Positions 45,334 through 58,479 of a stretch of DNA of 64,000 bases are shown here, piece by piece (position 1 is the stretch's first letter; each line of letters starts with the position of its first letter). The notes under the pieces are model-generated. The model had not been told where the DNA came from. It did no database searches and saw nothing but the letters and a program-made list of their open reading frames with translations. Source of the DNA: Erinaceus europaeus (taxonomy: Eukaryota > Chordata > Mammalia > Eulipotyphla > Erinaceidae); assembly GCF_950295315.1 (NCBI RefSeq), contig NC_080172.1, forward strand, positions 111,514,353 through 111,578,352. The letters are read 5' to 3'. Made by a program: the position numbers and the translations under genes.

Positions 45334-47005
45334 TTTTTTTTTTTTTTTTTTTGCCTGGTAAAGTTTTTTTTTTTTCTTTTTTTCTTTTTTTTTTTATTTA
45401 AGAAAGGATTAGTGAAAAAAAACATAAGGTAGAAGGGGTACAACTCCACACAATTCCCACCACCCAATCCCCATAACCCCCCCCTCCCATGGTAGCTTTC
45501 CCATTCTCTAGCCCTCTGGGAGCATGTACCCAGGGTCATTGAGGGTTGCAGAAGGTAGAAGGTCTGGCTTCTGTAATTGCTTCCCCGCTGAACATGGGCG
45601 TTGACTGGTCGGTCCATACTCCCAGTCTGCCTCTCTCTTTCCCTAGTAGGGTGGGGCTCTGGGGAAGCTGAGCTCCAGGACACATTGGTGGGGTCTTCAA
45701 TCCAGGGAAGCCTAGCCAGCATCCTGGTGGCATCTGGAACCTGGTGATTGAAAAGAGAGTTAATATATGAGGCCAAACAAATTGTTGAGCAATCATGGAT
45801 CCCAAGCTTGGAATAGTGGAGAGGAAGTGTTAGGGAGGTACTCACTGCAAACTCTAATGTACTTCTGCTTTCAGGTATATATTTTGCAGTAGTTTATGGA
45901 TACGTGTGCACATAAGCTCTCTCTCACAGAAACTGGTGTATATCTAGATTATGGGACTTTGTTAGAAAGTGAACTACCTGAGATGAAATTAGAGTGTACT
46001 ATAAGAGGAAAGGTCTCACCCGAGTAATGAAGTTGAAGGGTTGTCATTCCACACGTGAAGTCTCTGGATACAGTCTGAGGTGAAGCATATTGAGGTGGCA
46101 ATCGTTGCTTTGGTTAGGTTGTGATCGGCGGATGCAATATTATTTGGTTTGGATTGGGAGATGCATATGGGAAAGTGGGCCCTATCCAAGGGTTCCAGGA
46201 CTGGGGGAAGTAGGGGCTCTATAGTAAAGATGTGTGGTTCCTGCTGTCTTAGGGTTCAAAAAGACAATCGATAGTTAATATTATCATCACTTTATTTGTT
46301 AATTGGGTTAACTTTGAAAAGTCCCTTTGTTATGGTTTGCTGGACAGTACCCAGTATCTTGTATATAGCTGTGCTATTGGATGCTTCTAATCTACTTGGT
46401 CTAGGCTTTTGAGAGAGTCCGCATATCAAATACATAGCCTATATATTAAAAAGATTCAGTTTGTCTTTTGAGAAACTTTGAGACATACAATTGATTTCCC
46501 CCTCTCATATTAATTAACTATTGATTTATATGTCTACATTTTGCTAGGAGTGTACATAAACACCATTCCCACCACCAAAGGACTGTGACCCATCCCTCCA
46601 GCCCACTCCCACCCCCCACTGGCCCAGGAAGCTGCATGTCTACCCCTCACTACTGGGTTTTTACTTTGGTGCCCTACTTACAATTTGATCAGGTCCTGCT
46701 TTTAGTTTCCCTTTCAGATCTTCCAAGTCAGCTTCTGTTGATGAGTGGGATCATCCCATACTCATCTTTATCGTTCTGACTTAGTTCACTTAACATAATT
46801 CCTTCTATCTCTTTCCAAGATGGGTCAGAGAAGGTGGGTTCATTGTTTTTGATAGCTGCATAGTATTCCATTGTGTATAGATACCACAGCTTTCTCAGCC
46901 ACTCATCTGTTGTTGGGCACCTGGGTTGCTTCCAGGTTTTAGCTATTATGAATTGTCCTGCTATGAAACAACAGTTGAGACCCCCAAGAAAAATACTGGT
47001 CTAAG
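45334..47005 (-). mobile_element. 5'-truncated L1, antisense, with target duplication
   Basis: The T-rich tail follows ctggtctaag on the left. The same ten bases recur at about 47001 on the right. The PRAME-1 intron has the empty site (cctggtttaag near 3930). Read on the minus strand it has the ORF2 end (reversed near 46770-46980) and a full 3' UTR. The 204-codon minus frame at 45231-45845 is UTR, not a gene. Confidence 0.9.
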
Positions 47006-47676
47006 GTTTTAAGAGAGTCAATATTTCAAAGAACAAGTCATTATTAGAAATATGTTAACAATTTGAGCCCACTGTTAAATTCAATCTGATTACCATTTTG
47101 AAGTCTGATGTTCTTAGATTTATAGAATATATACTCAGACCAATGTACTACACACTAATTTTTTTTCTTTTTTAATTTTTTTTTGCCCCCTGACATATTT
47201 TTCTGTAGAGGATTGAAGCTGGACCTTGACACCTTGAGAATCAGAGTCTTTTTGCATAACAGTTACACTATTATTTTTGCCCTCTTTGTTGAAATCTTTG
47301 TTTAAATAGAGTAGGCAGCATCCACCAGCACTGAAGGTCCTGAATTCACATTCCCCCAGCTACACAATGGGAGGCCACACAGATCAAAAGAGAGCACAAG
47401 GAAATTGGTGTATTCTAATTTCTAACTTGAGTTTAATGCATTTGCCATGGAATAAAATTCCACAGTTTTCATTTTCTCAGTTTAGTCTAAACTAATTATG
47501 AAATGTGAGAATTAGATGAAGAAAGTCAGAAGAAGTGGGTAGAAAGAAGAAGTTGTCTGAAATGGGAGGGAATCAAAGACTTGGTCAGTCTGAACCTGGC
47601 CACTGCCTGCATTCTGGGTCAAAAACCTATGTTCATGGTTTTTATCTTCATCAATGCCCCGTTTTCCCTAAAGCAG

Positions 47677-48249
47677 TTGTAAGATGCAGGTGTTGGATTT
47701 ACAGTCCACAGGAGAGAAGTTCTGGAGTGTGTGGACTGGAGACTACTTCCCAGTGTGCTCACTAAGGAAACAACTAGAGGCTGAGGGACCTTCAAGGAAC
47801 GAGAATGCCAGACCCTGCTTGGAGGTGTGTGTAGACCTCTACCTCGATGGGAGACACAGAAATAATATATTCTTCTACCTACTGAACTGGATCAAGAAGA
47901 GAAAGGGAGTGCACCTTTGTTGTAAGACAGTGACAATACATTCACTGAGCAGAAAGAATGTCAAGCTTTTGCATACCATCTCATTCCCTGATGTGCAGGA
48001 GTTGCAAGTAAATTGCACCTGGACAATCTCAAACCTACAGACGTTTGGGCAATTTCTGGGCAGGATGAAAAACCTCAGTAGACTCTGTCTGGAGATCATC
48101 ATACTTGAGGGAGTCCCATCAAACGAGTTGGAGAACCAGAATCATCTCATCTCTGAATTCACATCAAAGATCCTCCAGCTACTTCGTCTTCAAGAGCTGT
48201 ACTTGGAATCTGTCTCCTTCCTCCAGGGCCATCTGGACCAGCTGCTCAG
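47677..48249 (+). pseudogene. PRAME-3 exon 2 (open)
   Basis: Acceptor cctaaagcag, 573 bases, donor CTCAG|GTACGG. Fully open: CKMQVLDLQSTGEKFWSVWT, then YLLNWIKKRKGVHLCCKTVT, then LQELYLESVSFLQGHLDQLL. It is the closest relative of the broken PRAME-1 exon 2. Confidence 0.9.
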
Positions 48250-49286
48250 GTACGGTTGTGTCCCTGGCAGAGTATCTGAGACATTGGGTCTCAAGTTCCT
48301 TGCTTCTCAATTCTATTATCACTGATTATTGTTATTTGTCTGTTTGTCTCTAAAGACTAGTTTAGGATACTCCTGGAGATGAAACCTGAGAACATGGTGA
48401 CTCAGGAATGAAAGCCATTTTACTTAAGCACTACACTGTTCCATTCTAACACATCTCTCTCATCGTAAATATTCCATCAGACTTTAACCATGAGAAGCTG
48501 AGGACCTAGTTTCACAGAGTTATGGAAGGAATACCTTGCTCAGATGCTTGGTGGAATATCCAGTCTAGTGAGTGTGTTTGGTTCTCAGGTTCAGGTCTGA
48601 AGAGGTCTCTTAGATGACTAGACAACTATTAGGGAAGGGGACTGTGAAGAAGAGATCCCACACAATGCCTCCAATTCCTGAACTGCAAGGTGTGACCAGG
48701 CAGGATTGTGAATACACAGCCAGTGCAAGTGTGCAGACGCTACTAAAGAGGCTTCAGCTGAGGAATGAGATATGTCAGGGAGGCCCTGGAGACTGGCAGG
48801 ACCAGCAGTTTCTGTGGGATCCTGCCTCGCTCTGTTCTGTAACAAGATTCCCAGCCTTCTCACTCAGATCAGTAATGGTGCAGCCACTGTTCAATGAAGG
48901 TCTGATGAAAGTTGAGTGAGAGTAGTTTTATTTGGATCCAGTATTGCTGCCATTGGTGCCAACACTTTTCATTAGAATGGGAGACCTTTTAGAGTATGTC
49001 TTACTATGTACTACAGTTTTCATGCATTTATAAGGACACAGAGAAAGAAAGAACAATGAGAAAAGTATGCATATATCTGCCTGAATTTGAAGAAATGCAT
49101 TTTAGAAATAGCAAGATTCAATCAAAGATTCATGTGAACACTGAAAAGAAAGAGTTTAGCTTTAAACAGCACTGGATTCCTTCAGTTTTAGATTAACCAC
49201 GAGCCTTGATGTATCCTCACCTCATTCTTAATTTTCACACTTTTGCTGAATCCAATCTCCATCCTAACCTGCCTCTCTCTGCTCAG
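48250..49286 (+). other. PRAME-3 intron 2
   Basis: GT-AG, paralogous to PRAME-2 intron 2 and without a new insertion. Confidence 0.8.
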
Positions 49287-49901
49287 GAATATTCAAAACC
49301 AGCTGGAGGTCATCTCAGTCACTAACTGCACGTTAACAGAAGGAGACTTGACTCACCTGTTCCAGAGCCCACACATCCATCAGCTGAAGGAACTGTGTCT
49401 GAGAGATGTCCCTGTGACCTCTGTCAGTGATCCCCTGCAAGCTCTATTAGAGGTAAATGCAGCCACCCTCCAGGACTTGGACCTGAGTCTGTGTGGCCTC
49501 CAGGACCCCCAGCTTGAGGCCCTGCTCCCTGCCCTGAGCAGCTGCTCCCAGCTCAGCTCCCTCAACCTGCATGGGAACCATCTGTCCATGGCCACCCTGG
49601 AGAAGCTGTTGCGCTGCACCTCAGGGCTGCAGCATTTATGTCTCCAGCTGTTTCCTGCCCCATGGAGAGTTTCAGTATCCACGGAATTCTGCAGTCTGGG
49701 ACATTTGACTTGCTTTGTACTCAGATCTCAAAGATTCTCCAGGATCTTAGATACTCCAGGTCCATTATGGTGAGCAGTTGTCACTGCTCATACTGTACGC
49801 AGAAGGTCTTCAAACACTGGGAGCCCATGTTTATACCCTGCTTTTCTTGTTTACATCATTATGAAAAGCTGTCTTTTAGAATCATTGGATGTGACATTTA
49901 G
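49287..49901 (+). pseudogene. PRAME-3 exon 3 (one-base deletion)
   Basis: Acceptor ctctctgctcag. The leucine-rich repeats are intact up to HLCLQLFPAP (about 49660). One base is then missing (gccccatggag where PRAME-1 has gcccctctggag). The frame used so far stops at 49771-49773. The normal C-terminus (TFDLLCTQISKILQDL, then HCSYC...IPCFSC) lies in the next frame and ends at TAG 49899-49901. Confidence 0.88.
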
Positions 49902-50067
49902 GAATTTGGCTCCTCAGTGCTCACAAACCCTGCTTCGGTCACCATAGCCATGTGATCCATAAGCAAAGGAAACCCAGCTCAGTGCTCACCTGCAGAGAAT
50001 GCATTTGAATCTGAAATATGACAGCACTAAATGGGCATTTTTCTTATAGAATCAGATTTATGACTTT
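49902..50067 (+). other. PRAME-3 3' UTR, cut by L1
   Basis: Aligns with 6490-6600 and 25412-25610. It stops at the L1 start. The continuation with the poly-A signal is not found after the L1. Confidence 0.6.
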
Positions 50068-50710
50068 AATTCGACTTCCGGAGGCAGAGCTATGAGCAGC
50101 AGATCGCTTTCTCTCCTCTCCTCTCCCGGATCAACTAGGAATACCAAAGGAGACCACCCAGACCGAAACAAGACAGGACTAGAATGACCACAGAAACCCA
50201 GTAAATCACCCGTGAGTACAAACACGCGTGGATGGTGACAGAGAGGAGAGAGGGGCCTAAGGAGAGATTAAGTGACTGCTAACAGTTCAACAGTTTGTCA
50301 GTGGAGACACCACCTCCAGTCTGCTCCACCAACAAGGGGACAGCTGAAGGGAGGAAAGGACTCCCCAGAGACTCACCAAGTGCAACTCTGAGTCTCCATT
50401 GCTACTACCCTCAGAATCTGGAGCAGCAACAGGGAGGGACACCAGGATACAGAGATCTAACCGGGAAACTCAGGAGAAGACCTATACCTCGGTGGCATAG
50501 CTGAGGGGCTGTGAAAGTCTCTTTGCATAACCACTGGATTATCTCTGCCACACCCTGCTTTATCTCTTGGTCAGGAGTCAGTGATTAAGCTAAGAAGCCT
50601 ATTGATAGTTTAAAAGCCCTCAGGCTCCCATAGCCTACAGGGGAAAAAAAAAGGCTTTTAGACCACTGAACTCCAACTCAGGGATTGAAAAAACTGTTAA
50701 CTTATATAAA

Positions 50711-51685
50711 ATGGTTAAAACAACAAGAAAAAATATTGGAGACTCGAACCAGGACAAGAGTCCAGCTAAAAGTCCTCCAGAGGGTGAAGCACAAAACAAC
50801 AAGTTCAACATCCAAACATTAGCCAAGGAAATAATAACAGGAGTGAGTAAATAATTTGAAAAAATTGTAATCAGAAATGCAGGAACAACAAATGAGAATA
50901 TGGAAGAAAATTCTAATAATCTCATGGTTATTAGAGAGCTGAAAGCTGAAATCGCTGAGCTAAGAAGGCAACTAGCTGAACAAGCTAAAACAGTAGCAGA
51001 GCAGGGCAACAAAATAGATGAACTCCAGAAAGCAGTAGAGGGCAGAGAGAATAGAATCAATGAGGCTGAAGACAGAATTAGCAAGATTTAGGATGAATTA
51101 GAGACAACTAAAAAAGAAGTAAGAGATCTCAAAAAGAGATTAAGAGATGCTGAAAACAACAACAGAGTCCTATGGGATGACTTCAAAAGAAACAATATAC
51201 GCATTATTGGCTTACCAGAGGAAGAAAGAGAAGTGGAGGAAGAAAGCATTCTCCAGGCCATAATAGCTGAAAATTTCTCGAGTCTAGACAACACCAAAGA
51301 CATAAAGATTCAAGAAGCCCAGAGGGTCCCAAACAGAATTAACCCAGACCTAAAGACACCAAGACATGTCATACTTAGATTGGAAAGGAATAAGGATAAA
51401 GAAAGGATCCTCAAGGCTGCAAGAGAAAACCAAAGAGTCACCTACAAAGGAAAACCCATAAGATTAGCAGCAGACTTCTCCATACAAACACTACAGGCCA
51501 GAAGAGAATGGCAAGATATCTATCGAGTGCTCAATGAGAAAGGCTTTCAGCCAAGAATACTATATCCTGCTAGATTGTCATTCAGACTAGATGGAAGCAT
51601 CAAAACCTTCTCAGACAAGCAACAGTGGAAGGAAGCAACCATCACCAAGCCTGCCCTGAAAGAAGTTCTGAAAGGTCTCCTATAA
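50711..51685 (+). pseudogene. L1 ORF1 (RNA-binding protein) remnant
   Basis: The start ATG is at 50711. An N-terminal region, a coiled-coil segment (IRELKAEIAELRRQLAEQ, then NKIDELQKAVEGRENRINE), the RNA-recognition part (NNIRIIGLPEEEREV, then IQEAQRVPNRINPDLKTPRH) and the C-terminal domain (RILYPARLSFRLDG) are all present. Stops occur near 50851 and 51088 and the frame shifts between pieces. In living L1s this protein forms trimers that coat L1 RNA. Confidence 0.88.
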
Positions 51686-51741
51686 ATAGTCAGACCACCA
51701 CAAATAGGACATATATCAAAACACTCTAAAACTCTACAAGA

Positions 51742-54700
51742 ATGGTGTTAAAATATCTTCAATCTTTGATATCAATAAATGTGAATGGCCTGAATTCACC
51801 TATTAAAAGACACAGAGTAGGAAGATGGATCAGAAAACAGAACCCAACAATATGTTGTCTACAGGAAACTCACCTAACTCAACAAGACAAACACAGACTT
51901 AAAGTGAAAGGATGGAAAACTATCATTCAAGCTAATGGCCCACAAAAAAGGGCAGGAACAGCTATTCTCATATCTGACATGATAGACTTTAAAATAGATA
52001 AGATTAAAAAAGATAGGAATGGACACTACTTAATGCTCAGAGGATCAGTCAATCAAGAGGACTTAACAATTATTAATATCTATGCACCCAATGAGAAGCC
52101 ATCTAAATACATCAAACTTCTACTGAAAGAGCTACAGCAATATATTAACAGTAACACAATCATAGTAGGGGACTTCAACATCCCACTATCTCAACTTGAC
52201 AGATCATCAAGGAAGAAAATCAGTAAAGACATAAGAGAGCTAAATGAAGAGATAGATAAACTAGAACTATTGGACATTTTCAGAATCATTCATCTCAAGA
52301 AACTGGAATACACATTATACTCAAATCCACATGGATCATTCTCAAGGATAGACCATATGTAAGGCCACAAAGACAGCATCAGCCTATTCAAGAGCACTGA
52401 AGTCATCCCAAGCATCTTCTCAGACCACACTGGAATTAAACTAACACTTAACAATCATCAAAAGATTAGTAACAGTGCCAAAATGTGGAAGCTCAACAGT
52501 ACACTTCTTAACAACTTCTGGGTCAAAGAGAAAATCAAGGAAGAAATCAAAATGTTTCGAGAGTTCAATGAAAATGAAGACACAAGCTATCAAAATATTT
52601 GGGACACAGATAAAGCAGTCCTAAGAGGGAAGTTCATAGCTATACAAGCACACATTAGGAAACAAGAACAGGCAGAAATAAACAGCCTGGTTGCACATCT
52701 CTAAGACCTAGAAGAAGAACAACAAAGGAATCCTAAAGCAACCAGAAGGACAGAAATCACTAAAGTTAGGGAAGAAATACATCACATTGAGAATAGGAAA
52801 ACCATACAAAAGATCAATGAAAGTAAATGTTGGTTCTTCGAAAGAGTAAACAAAATCAACAAACCTTTAGCCAGACTCACAAAACAAAAAAGGGAGAAGA
52901 CCCCAATAAATTGGATAGTAAATGAAAGAGGAGATATCACAACAGACACTGCAGAAATTCAACATATCATGCGAGGCTTCTATGAACAACTATATGCCAC
53001 CAAGTTAGAGAACCTGGGAGAAATGAATGATTTTCTAGATACCTACCAACTTCCAAAACTAAGTAAAGAGGAAGTGGATAACATGAACAGGCCCATCACA
53101 GCTAATGAAATTGAAACAGTTATCAAAAATCTTCCCCAAAATAAAAGTCCAGGACCAGATGGTTTTACAAATGAATTCTACAAAACTTTCAAAGAAGAAC
53201 TGATACCACTACTTTTAAAAGTCTTCCAGAAGATCGAAGACACTGGAATACTCCCTGCCAGCTTCTTTTTTTTTAAATATATTTTTTTATTTAAGAAAGG
53301 ATTAATTAACAAAACCATAGGGTAGGAGGGGTACAACTCCACACAATTCTCACCGCCCAATCTCCATATCCCACCCCCTCCCCAGTAGCTTTCCCATTCT
53401 CTATCCCTCTGGGAGCATGGACCCAGGGTAATTGAGGGTTGCAGAAGGTAGAAGGCCTGGCTTCTGTACTTGCTTCCCCACTGAACATGGGCGTTGACTG
53501 GTCGGTCCATACTCCCAGTCTCCCTCTCTCTTTCCCTAGTAGGGTGTGTCTTTGGGGAAGCTGAGCTCCAGGACACATTGGTGGGGTCTTCAGTCCAGGG
53601 AAGCCTGGCCGGCATCCTGGTTCCCTGCCAGCTTCTATGAAGCCAACATCACCCTGATACCAAAAGCAGACACGGACACAACCAAAAAAGAAAACTACAG
53701 ACCAATATCTCTGATGAACATAGATGCGAAAATATTGAACAAAATTCTAGCCAACCGGATACAGCAGTATATCAAAAAAATTGTTCATCATGACCAAGTG
53801 GGGTTTATCCCAGGCATGCAAGGTTGGTTTAATATACGTAAATCAATCAATGTGATCCACCACATCAACAAAAGCAAGACCAAAAACCACATGTTCATAT
53901 CAATAGATGCAGAGAAAGCCTTTGACAAAATACAACATCCCTTTATGATCAAAACACTACAAAAAATGGGAATAGATGGAAAATTCCTCAAGATAGTGGA
54001 GTCTATATATAGCAAATCTACAGCCAACATCTTACTCAATGGTGAAAAACTGGAAGCATTTCCCCTCAGATCAGGTACTAGACAGGGCTGCCCACTATCA
54101 CCATTACTATTCAACATAGTTTGGAAGTTCTTGCCATAGCAATCAGGCAGGAGCAAGGAATTAAAGGCATACAGATTGGATGAGAAGAAGTCAAACTCAC
54201 CTTATTTGCAGAGGACATGATAGTATACATGGAAAAACCTAAGGAATCCAGCAAAAAGCTTTTGGAAATCATCAGGCAATACAGTAATGTATCAGGCCAT
54301 AAAATTAACATTCAAATGTCAGTGGAGTGGCATTCCTCTATGCAAACACTAAGTTAGAAGAAATTGAAATCCAGAAATAAGTTCCTTTTTCTATAGCAAC
54401 AAAAACAATAAAATATCTAGGACTAAACCTAACCAAAGAAGTGAAAGACTTGTATACTGAAAATTATGAATCACTACTCAAAGAAATTGAAAAAGACACA
54501 AAGAAGTGGAAAGATATTCTATGTTCATGGGTTGGAAGAATTAACATCATCAAAATGAATATATTACCCAGAGTCATCTACAAATTTAATGGTATCCCCA
54601 TCAAGATCCCAAGCACATTATTTAGGAGAATAGAACAAATGCTACAAATGTTTATCTGGAACCAGAAAAGACCTAGAATTGCCAAAACAATCTTGAGAAA

Positions 54701-55939
54701 AAAGAACAGAACCGGAGGCATCACACTGCCAGATCTCAAACTGTATTATAGGGCCATTGTCATCAAAACTGCTTGGTACTGGAACATGAACAGACACACT
54801 GACCAGGGGAATAGAATTGAGAGCCCAGAAATGAGGCCCCACATGTATGGACATCTAATCTTTGAGAAAGGGGCCCAGACTATTATATGGGGAAAGCAGA
54901 GTCTCTTCAACAAATGGTGTTGGAAACAATGGGTTGAAACAGGCAGAAGAATGTAAGTGAATCACTGTATTTCACCAAATACAAAAGTAAATTCCAAGTG
55001 GATCAAGGACTTGGATGTTAGACCAGAAACTATCAGATACTTAGAGGAAAATATTGGCAGAACTTTTTTCCGCATAAATTTTAAAGACATTTTAAATGAA
55101 GCAAATCCAATTACAGGAAGACTAAGGCAAGTATAAACCTATGGGACTACATCAAATTAAAAAGCTTCTTCACAGCAAAAGAAACCACTACCCAAATCAA
55201 GAGACCCCTCACAGAATGGGAGAAGATCTTTACATGCCATACATCAGATAAGAGTTTAATAACCAACATATATAAAGAGCTTGCCAGACTCAACAACAAG
55301 ACAACAAATAACCCCATCCAAAAATGGGGGGAGGACATGGACAGAATATTCACCACAGAAGAGATCCAAAAGGCCGAGAAACACACGAAAAAATGCTCCA
55401 AGTCTCTGATTGTCAGAGAAATGCAATTCAAGACAACAATGAGATATCACTTCACACCTGTGAGAATGTCATACGTCAGAAAAGGTAACAGCAGCAAATG
55501 CTGGAGAGGGTGTGGGGTCAAAGGAACCCTCCTGCACTGCTGGTGGGAATGTCAATTGGTCCAACCTCTGTGGAGAACAGTCTGGAGAACTCTCAGAAGG
55601 CTAGAAATGGACCTACTCTATGACCCTGCAATTCCCTTCCAGGGGATATATCCTAAGGAACCCAACACATCGATTCAAAAAGATCTGTGTACACATATGT
55701 TCTTGGCAGCACAATTTGTAATAGCCAAAACCTGGAAGCAACCCAGGTGTTCAACAACAGATGAGTGGCTGAGCAAGTTGTGGTATATATACTCAATGGA
55801 ATACTACTCAGCTGTAAAAAATGGTGACTTCATCATTTTAAGCCAATCTTGGATGGACCTTGAAAAAATCATATTGAATGAAATAAGTCAGAAACAGAAA
55901 GATGAATACGGGATGATCTCACTCTCAGGCCGAAGTTGA
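51742..55939 (+). pseudogene. L1 ORF2 (endonuclease / reverse transcriptase) remnant
   Basis: The endonuclease part (51742-52362) keeps SINVNGLNSPIKRHRVG, CCLQETHL, IIVGDFNIPLS and SRIDHM, then stops where the family has a Leu codon. Reverse transcriptase motifs follow in several frames: [32 protein letters not shown] and [16 protein letters not shown]. The catalytic FADD box reads FAED (about 54199), so one Asp is lost. The C-terminal part (55337-55939, cysteine cluster [18 protein letters not shown]) is open. The antisense insertion 53266-53621 splits it. Confidence 0.9.
53266..53621 (-). mobile_element. L1 3'-UTR fragment inserted antisense in L1 ORF2
   Basis: The T-rich tail is at 53266-53290, then the reversed L1 3' end. 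The 14-bp duplication tccctgccagcttc flanks it (53252-53265 and 53622-53635), proving target-primed insertion of a severely 5'-truncated L1. Confidence 0.95.
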
Positions 55940-56732
55940 AAAACAAGATTAGAAAAGAAAACACAAGTAGAACCTGAAATGGAATCGGAGTATTACACCA
56001 AAGTAAAAGACTCTGGTCTGGATAGGGTGGTGGGGAAAATACAGGTCAATGAAAAATGATGAATGAAATAGTGGGGGTTGTATTGTTAAATGGGAATCTG
56101 GGGAATGTTATGCATGTAAAAAAAAAAAAAAAGAAGAAGTAGAAACACAAAGCAGAAATTGACTGAGTTTGTAGTATGGCACCAAAGTAAGAAAGCAGAA
56201 GTACACTAGAGTTTGTAGTGAGTACCCCCCCTAACATTTCCTCTCCTCTATTCCAAGCTTTGGGTCCATGATTGCTCAACAATTTGGCTTCATATGTTAA
56301 CTCCCTTTTCAGTCACCAGGTTCCAGATGCCATCAGGATGCTAGCCAGGCTTCCCTGGATTGAAGACCCCACCAATGTGTCCTGGAGCTCAGCTTCCCCA
56401 GAGACCCACCCTACTAGGGAGAGACGCAGACTGGGAGTATGGACCGACCAGTCAATGCCCATGTTCAGCGGGGAAGCAATTACAGAAGCCAGACCTTCTA
56501 CCTTCTGCAACCCACAATGACCCTGGGTCCATGCTCCCAGAGGGATAGAGAATGGGAAAGCTATCGGGGGAGGGGTGGGATATGGATATTGGGCGGTGTG
56601 AATTGTGTGGAGTTGTATCCCTCCTACCCTATGGTTTTGTTAATTAATACTTTCTTTAATAAAAAAAATAAAAAATAAAAAAAAGTATAAAAAAAATAAC
56701 TAAAAAAAAAAAAAGGAAATTGGGTGAGTAGG

Positions 56733-56868
56733 ATGTGGTGCAGTAGATAAAGTGCCGGACTCTCCACCATGAGGCCCTGAGTCCCTCCTTCGTTGTGACA
56801 CATGCCACTGTGATGCTCGGGCTCTGTCTCTCCATTTCACAGTGATATTAATAAATCAATTTTGTTAT
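56733..56868 (+). repeat. SINE (type B)
   Basis: ggatgtggtgcagtagataa head, then gtgacacatgccactgtgat. Confidence 0.8.
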
Positions 56869-56949
56869 TTATTTATTTGTTTGATTGATTGATTGTTTAT
56901 ATTCCCTCTGTCTTTTAAAAGGATGGTATGAGAAATCTATTTGCCTTAA

Positions 56950-57190
56950 AATTGATCAGACAGTTTTGGCGGTAGCTCTGCTGGTTCAGTGCAGGTGGTA
57001 CAAAGCACAAGGATCTGCATAAGGATCCCCACCTGTAGGATAGTGGTGAAGCAGGTATGTAGGTGTCTATCTTTCTCTCCCCTATCTGTCTTCCCCTCCT
57101 CTCTCGATCACTCTCTGTCCATCTAACAATGACAATAACTACAACAACAATAAAAACGGCAACAAAAGCTGAAATAAATAAATAAATATG
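56950..57190 (+). repeat. SINE (type A), internally shortened
   Basis: ctggttcagtgcaggtggta head, then aggtgtctatctttctctcc and an (ATAA) tail. Part of the B-box region is missing. Confidence 0.78.
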
Positions 57191-57204
57191 AATAAAAATT
57201 GATG

Positions 57205-57370
57205 AATGGCAGGGCAGCTGCACAGTGGGTTAAGGGCACATGCCACGAAGCCCAAGGACTGGTGGTAAGGATCCCGGTTTGAGCCCCTGGATGCCCACTT
57301 GCAGGGGTGTCTCTTCACAGGTGGTGAAGCATGTCTGCAGCTGTCTATCTGTCTCTCCCCTCTCTATCAA
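57205..57370 (+). repeat. SINE (type A), truncated
   Basis: gcagctgcacagtgggttaa head to gtctgcagctgtctatctgt. No tail. Confidence 0.75.
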
Positions 57371-58479
57371 TACAAATCTTATTCATGCAGGTGCCCCAGA
57401 GTAGGACCCAAAACATAGCCCATCTCCTCAATCTAGAGAATATGTCTACATTCTACTATGAAGCAGGGAATTCTATCTTGCTCATTTCTTTTCAATTAGG
57501 AATTTTGGTCCAGAGTCGGGCATGTAGGCACCTGGTTAAAAGTCTATGGAGCCAAAAATCACAATGGCCAGCTTCTGCCTCTCCCTGCATGGCTCCCTCC
57601 TTCTACAGATCCACAAAAGTCAAGCCTGCCCAGGAAGTGGCTTCATCATCCATGTGTCCTTAAAAGAAGGGCAGAGAAAAATGGAGGGGCTTGAAAGGTA
57701 AAACCTCCCCAGCAACTGTTGCTAAGGATTCAACTGGCCAGAATTATCAATATCCTGAGGGGACTAAGGAAGGAGACCTCTAGTCTTTTGTAAGACAAGG
57801 AGATTGATATGTAAATAATAAAGGGACAGACCATTAGTAGAATGAAATGAAGGGTGCTTTCGCGGGCAGGGAGAAGATAGATCTCCCCTCTAGTCAAGCC
57901 CTGCCAAGATCAATCACATGCTCACAATTTCCCAACAGTTGCTAATAAAGCACCAAGGAAAAGAAAATCCTAGAGAGGATTCAGATCCTGTCTCCAAAGA
58001 CATTCCTTTCCAGTTGTCTCTAGTGGGCCCTCCAGAATGACAACAGCCATCTCTGATATGTCCTGTCTATTTGATTCACGGATGTAAAGCATTGCCAAGA
58101 TGACTAGAACCAAATGCCATTGTTCACTATAAATAGTTGAGACATGTTACAAGATTTCATGGATTATATTTAAAAAGGAAAAATAAGTGCAATGTTCCTT
58201 TAAGAGAGTCTTTTATTTTATAGTATACCATCAACGTTTTGATGTTCCCTTGAGTAAACACTGATATAACTATACTGGGTTGACCAAAGATCTGTGCAGT
58301 AGCTACAGTGTCTTTAAATACTGCATTTTTTTCTTTTGGATATAGTAGTTGTATATTTTAAGAAAACAGTACCAAAAGATTATATAAATGAAAGCCTCAA
58401 AGAATGCTTGTCACTAAATTTTGAACTCAAGTGATCAAAGACCAAAATAAATGAAAACATTTCTAAAAATTATATAAAC
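57371..58479. other. About 1.1 kb unassigned
   Basis: I recognise no gene or repeat. The 110-codon frame ending at 57663 starts inside the SINE and has no motif. This may be the closest thing to single-copy intergenic DNA in the right half of the window. Confidence 0.5.

Larger units (their letters stand above)
42345..47676 (+). other. PRAME-3 intron 1, filled with L1 and SINE
   Basis: It starts like PRAME-2 intron 1 (gaggatccctagactgggag). It then holds antisense L1 3'-UTR, a type-B SINE, a forward L1 end, more antisense L1 sequence shared with PRAME-1, and a young antisense L1, each listed separately. Confidence 0.8.
42053..49901 (+). pseudogene. PRAME-3 locus, frameshifted in exons 1 and 3
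   Basis: All parts of a PRAME gene are present in order: promoter and non-coding exon (39706-39817), coding exon 1 (42053-42344), exon 2 (47677-48249) and exon 3 (49287-49901). Exon 1 has a one-base loss just after the ATG and exon 3 a one-base loss near 49663. No in-frame ATG replaces the first start before the conserved N-terminal helix region. Intron 1 is about 5.3 kb because of L1 insertions, against 0.9 kb in PRAME-2. Exon 2 is fully open. The L1 at 50068 sits in the 3' UTR, and I cannot find the poly-A signal. If either frameshift were a sequencing error the call would weaken; two independent ones favour a pseudogene. Confidence 0.82.
50068..56715 (+). mobile_element. Near-full-length L1, inactive
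   Basis: 5' UTR (50068-50710), ORF1 remnant (50711-51685), ORF2 remnant (about 51742-55939), 3' UTR and an A-rich tail (to about 56715). Minus the antisense insertion at 53266-53621 it is about 6.3 kb. Many stops and frameshifts make it dead. I see no clear target duplication. Confidence 0.9.

Noticed and set aside
45231..45845. 204-codon minus-strand frame
   Set aside because: L1 3'-UTR plus the T-rich tail. The same pseudo-frame (TRERERQTGSMDRPVNAHVQ) occurs in every L1 end in the window.
57331..57663. 110-codon frame as a possible gene
   Set aside because: It begins inside a SINE and has no recognisable motif or splice context.
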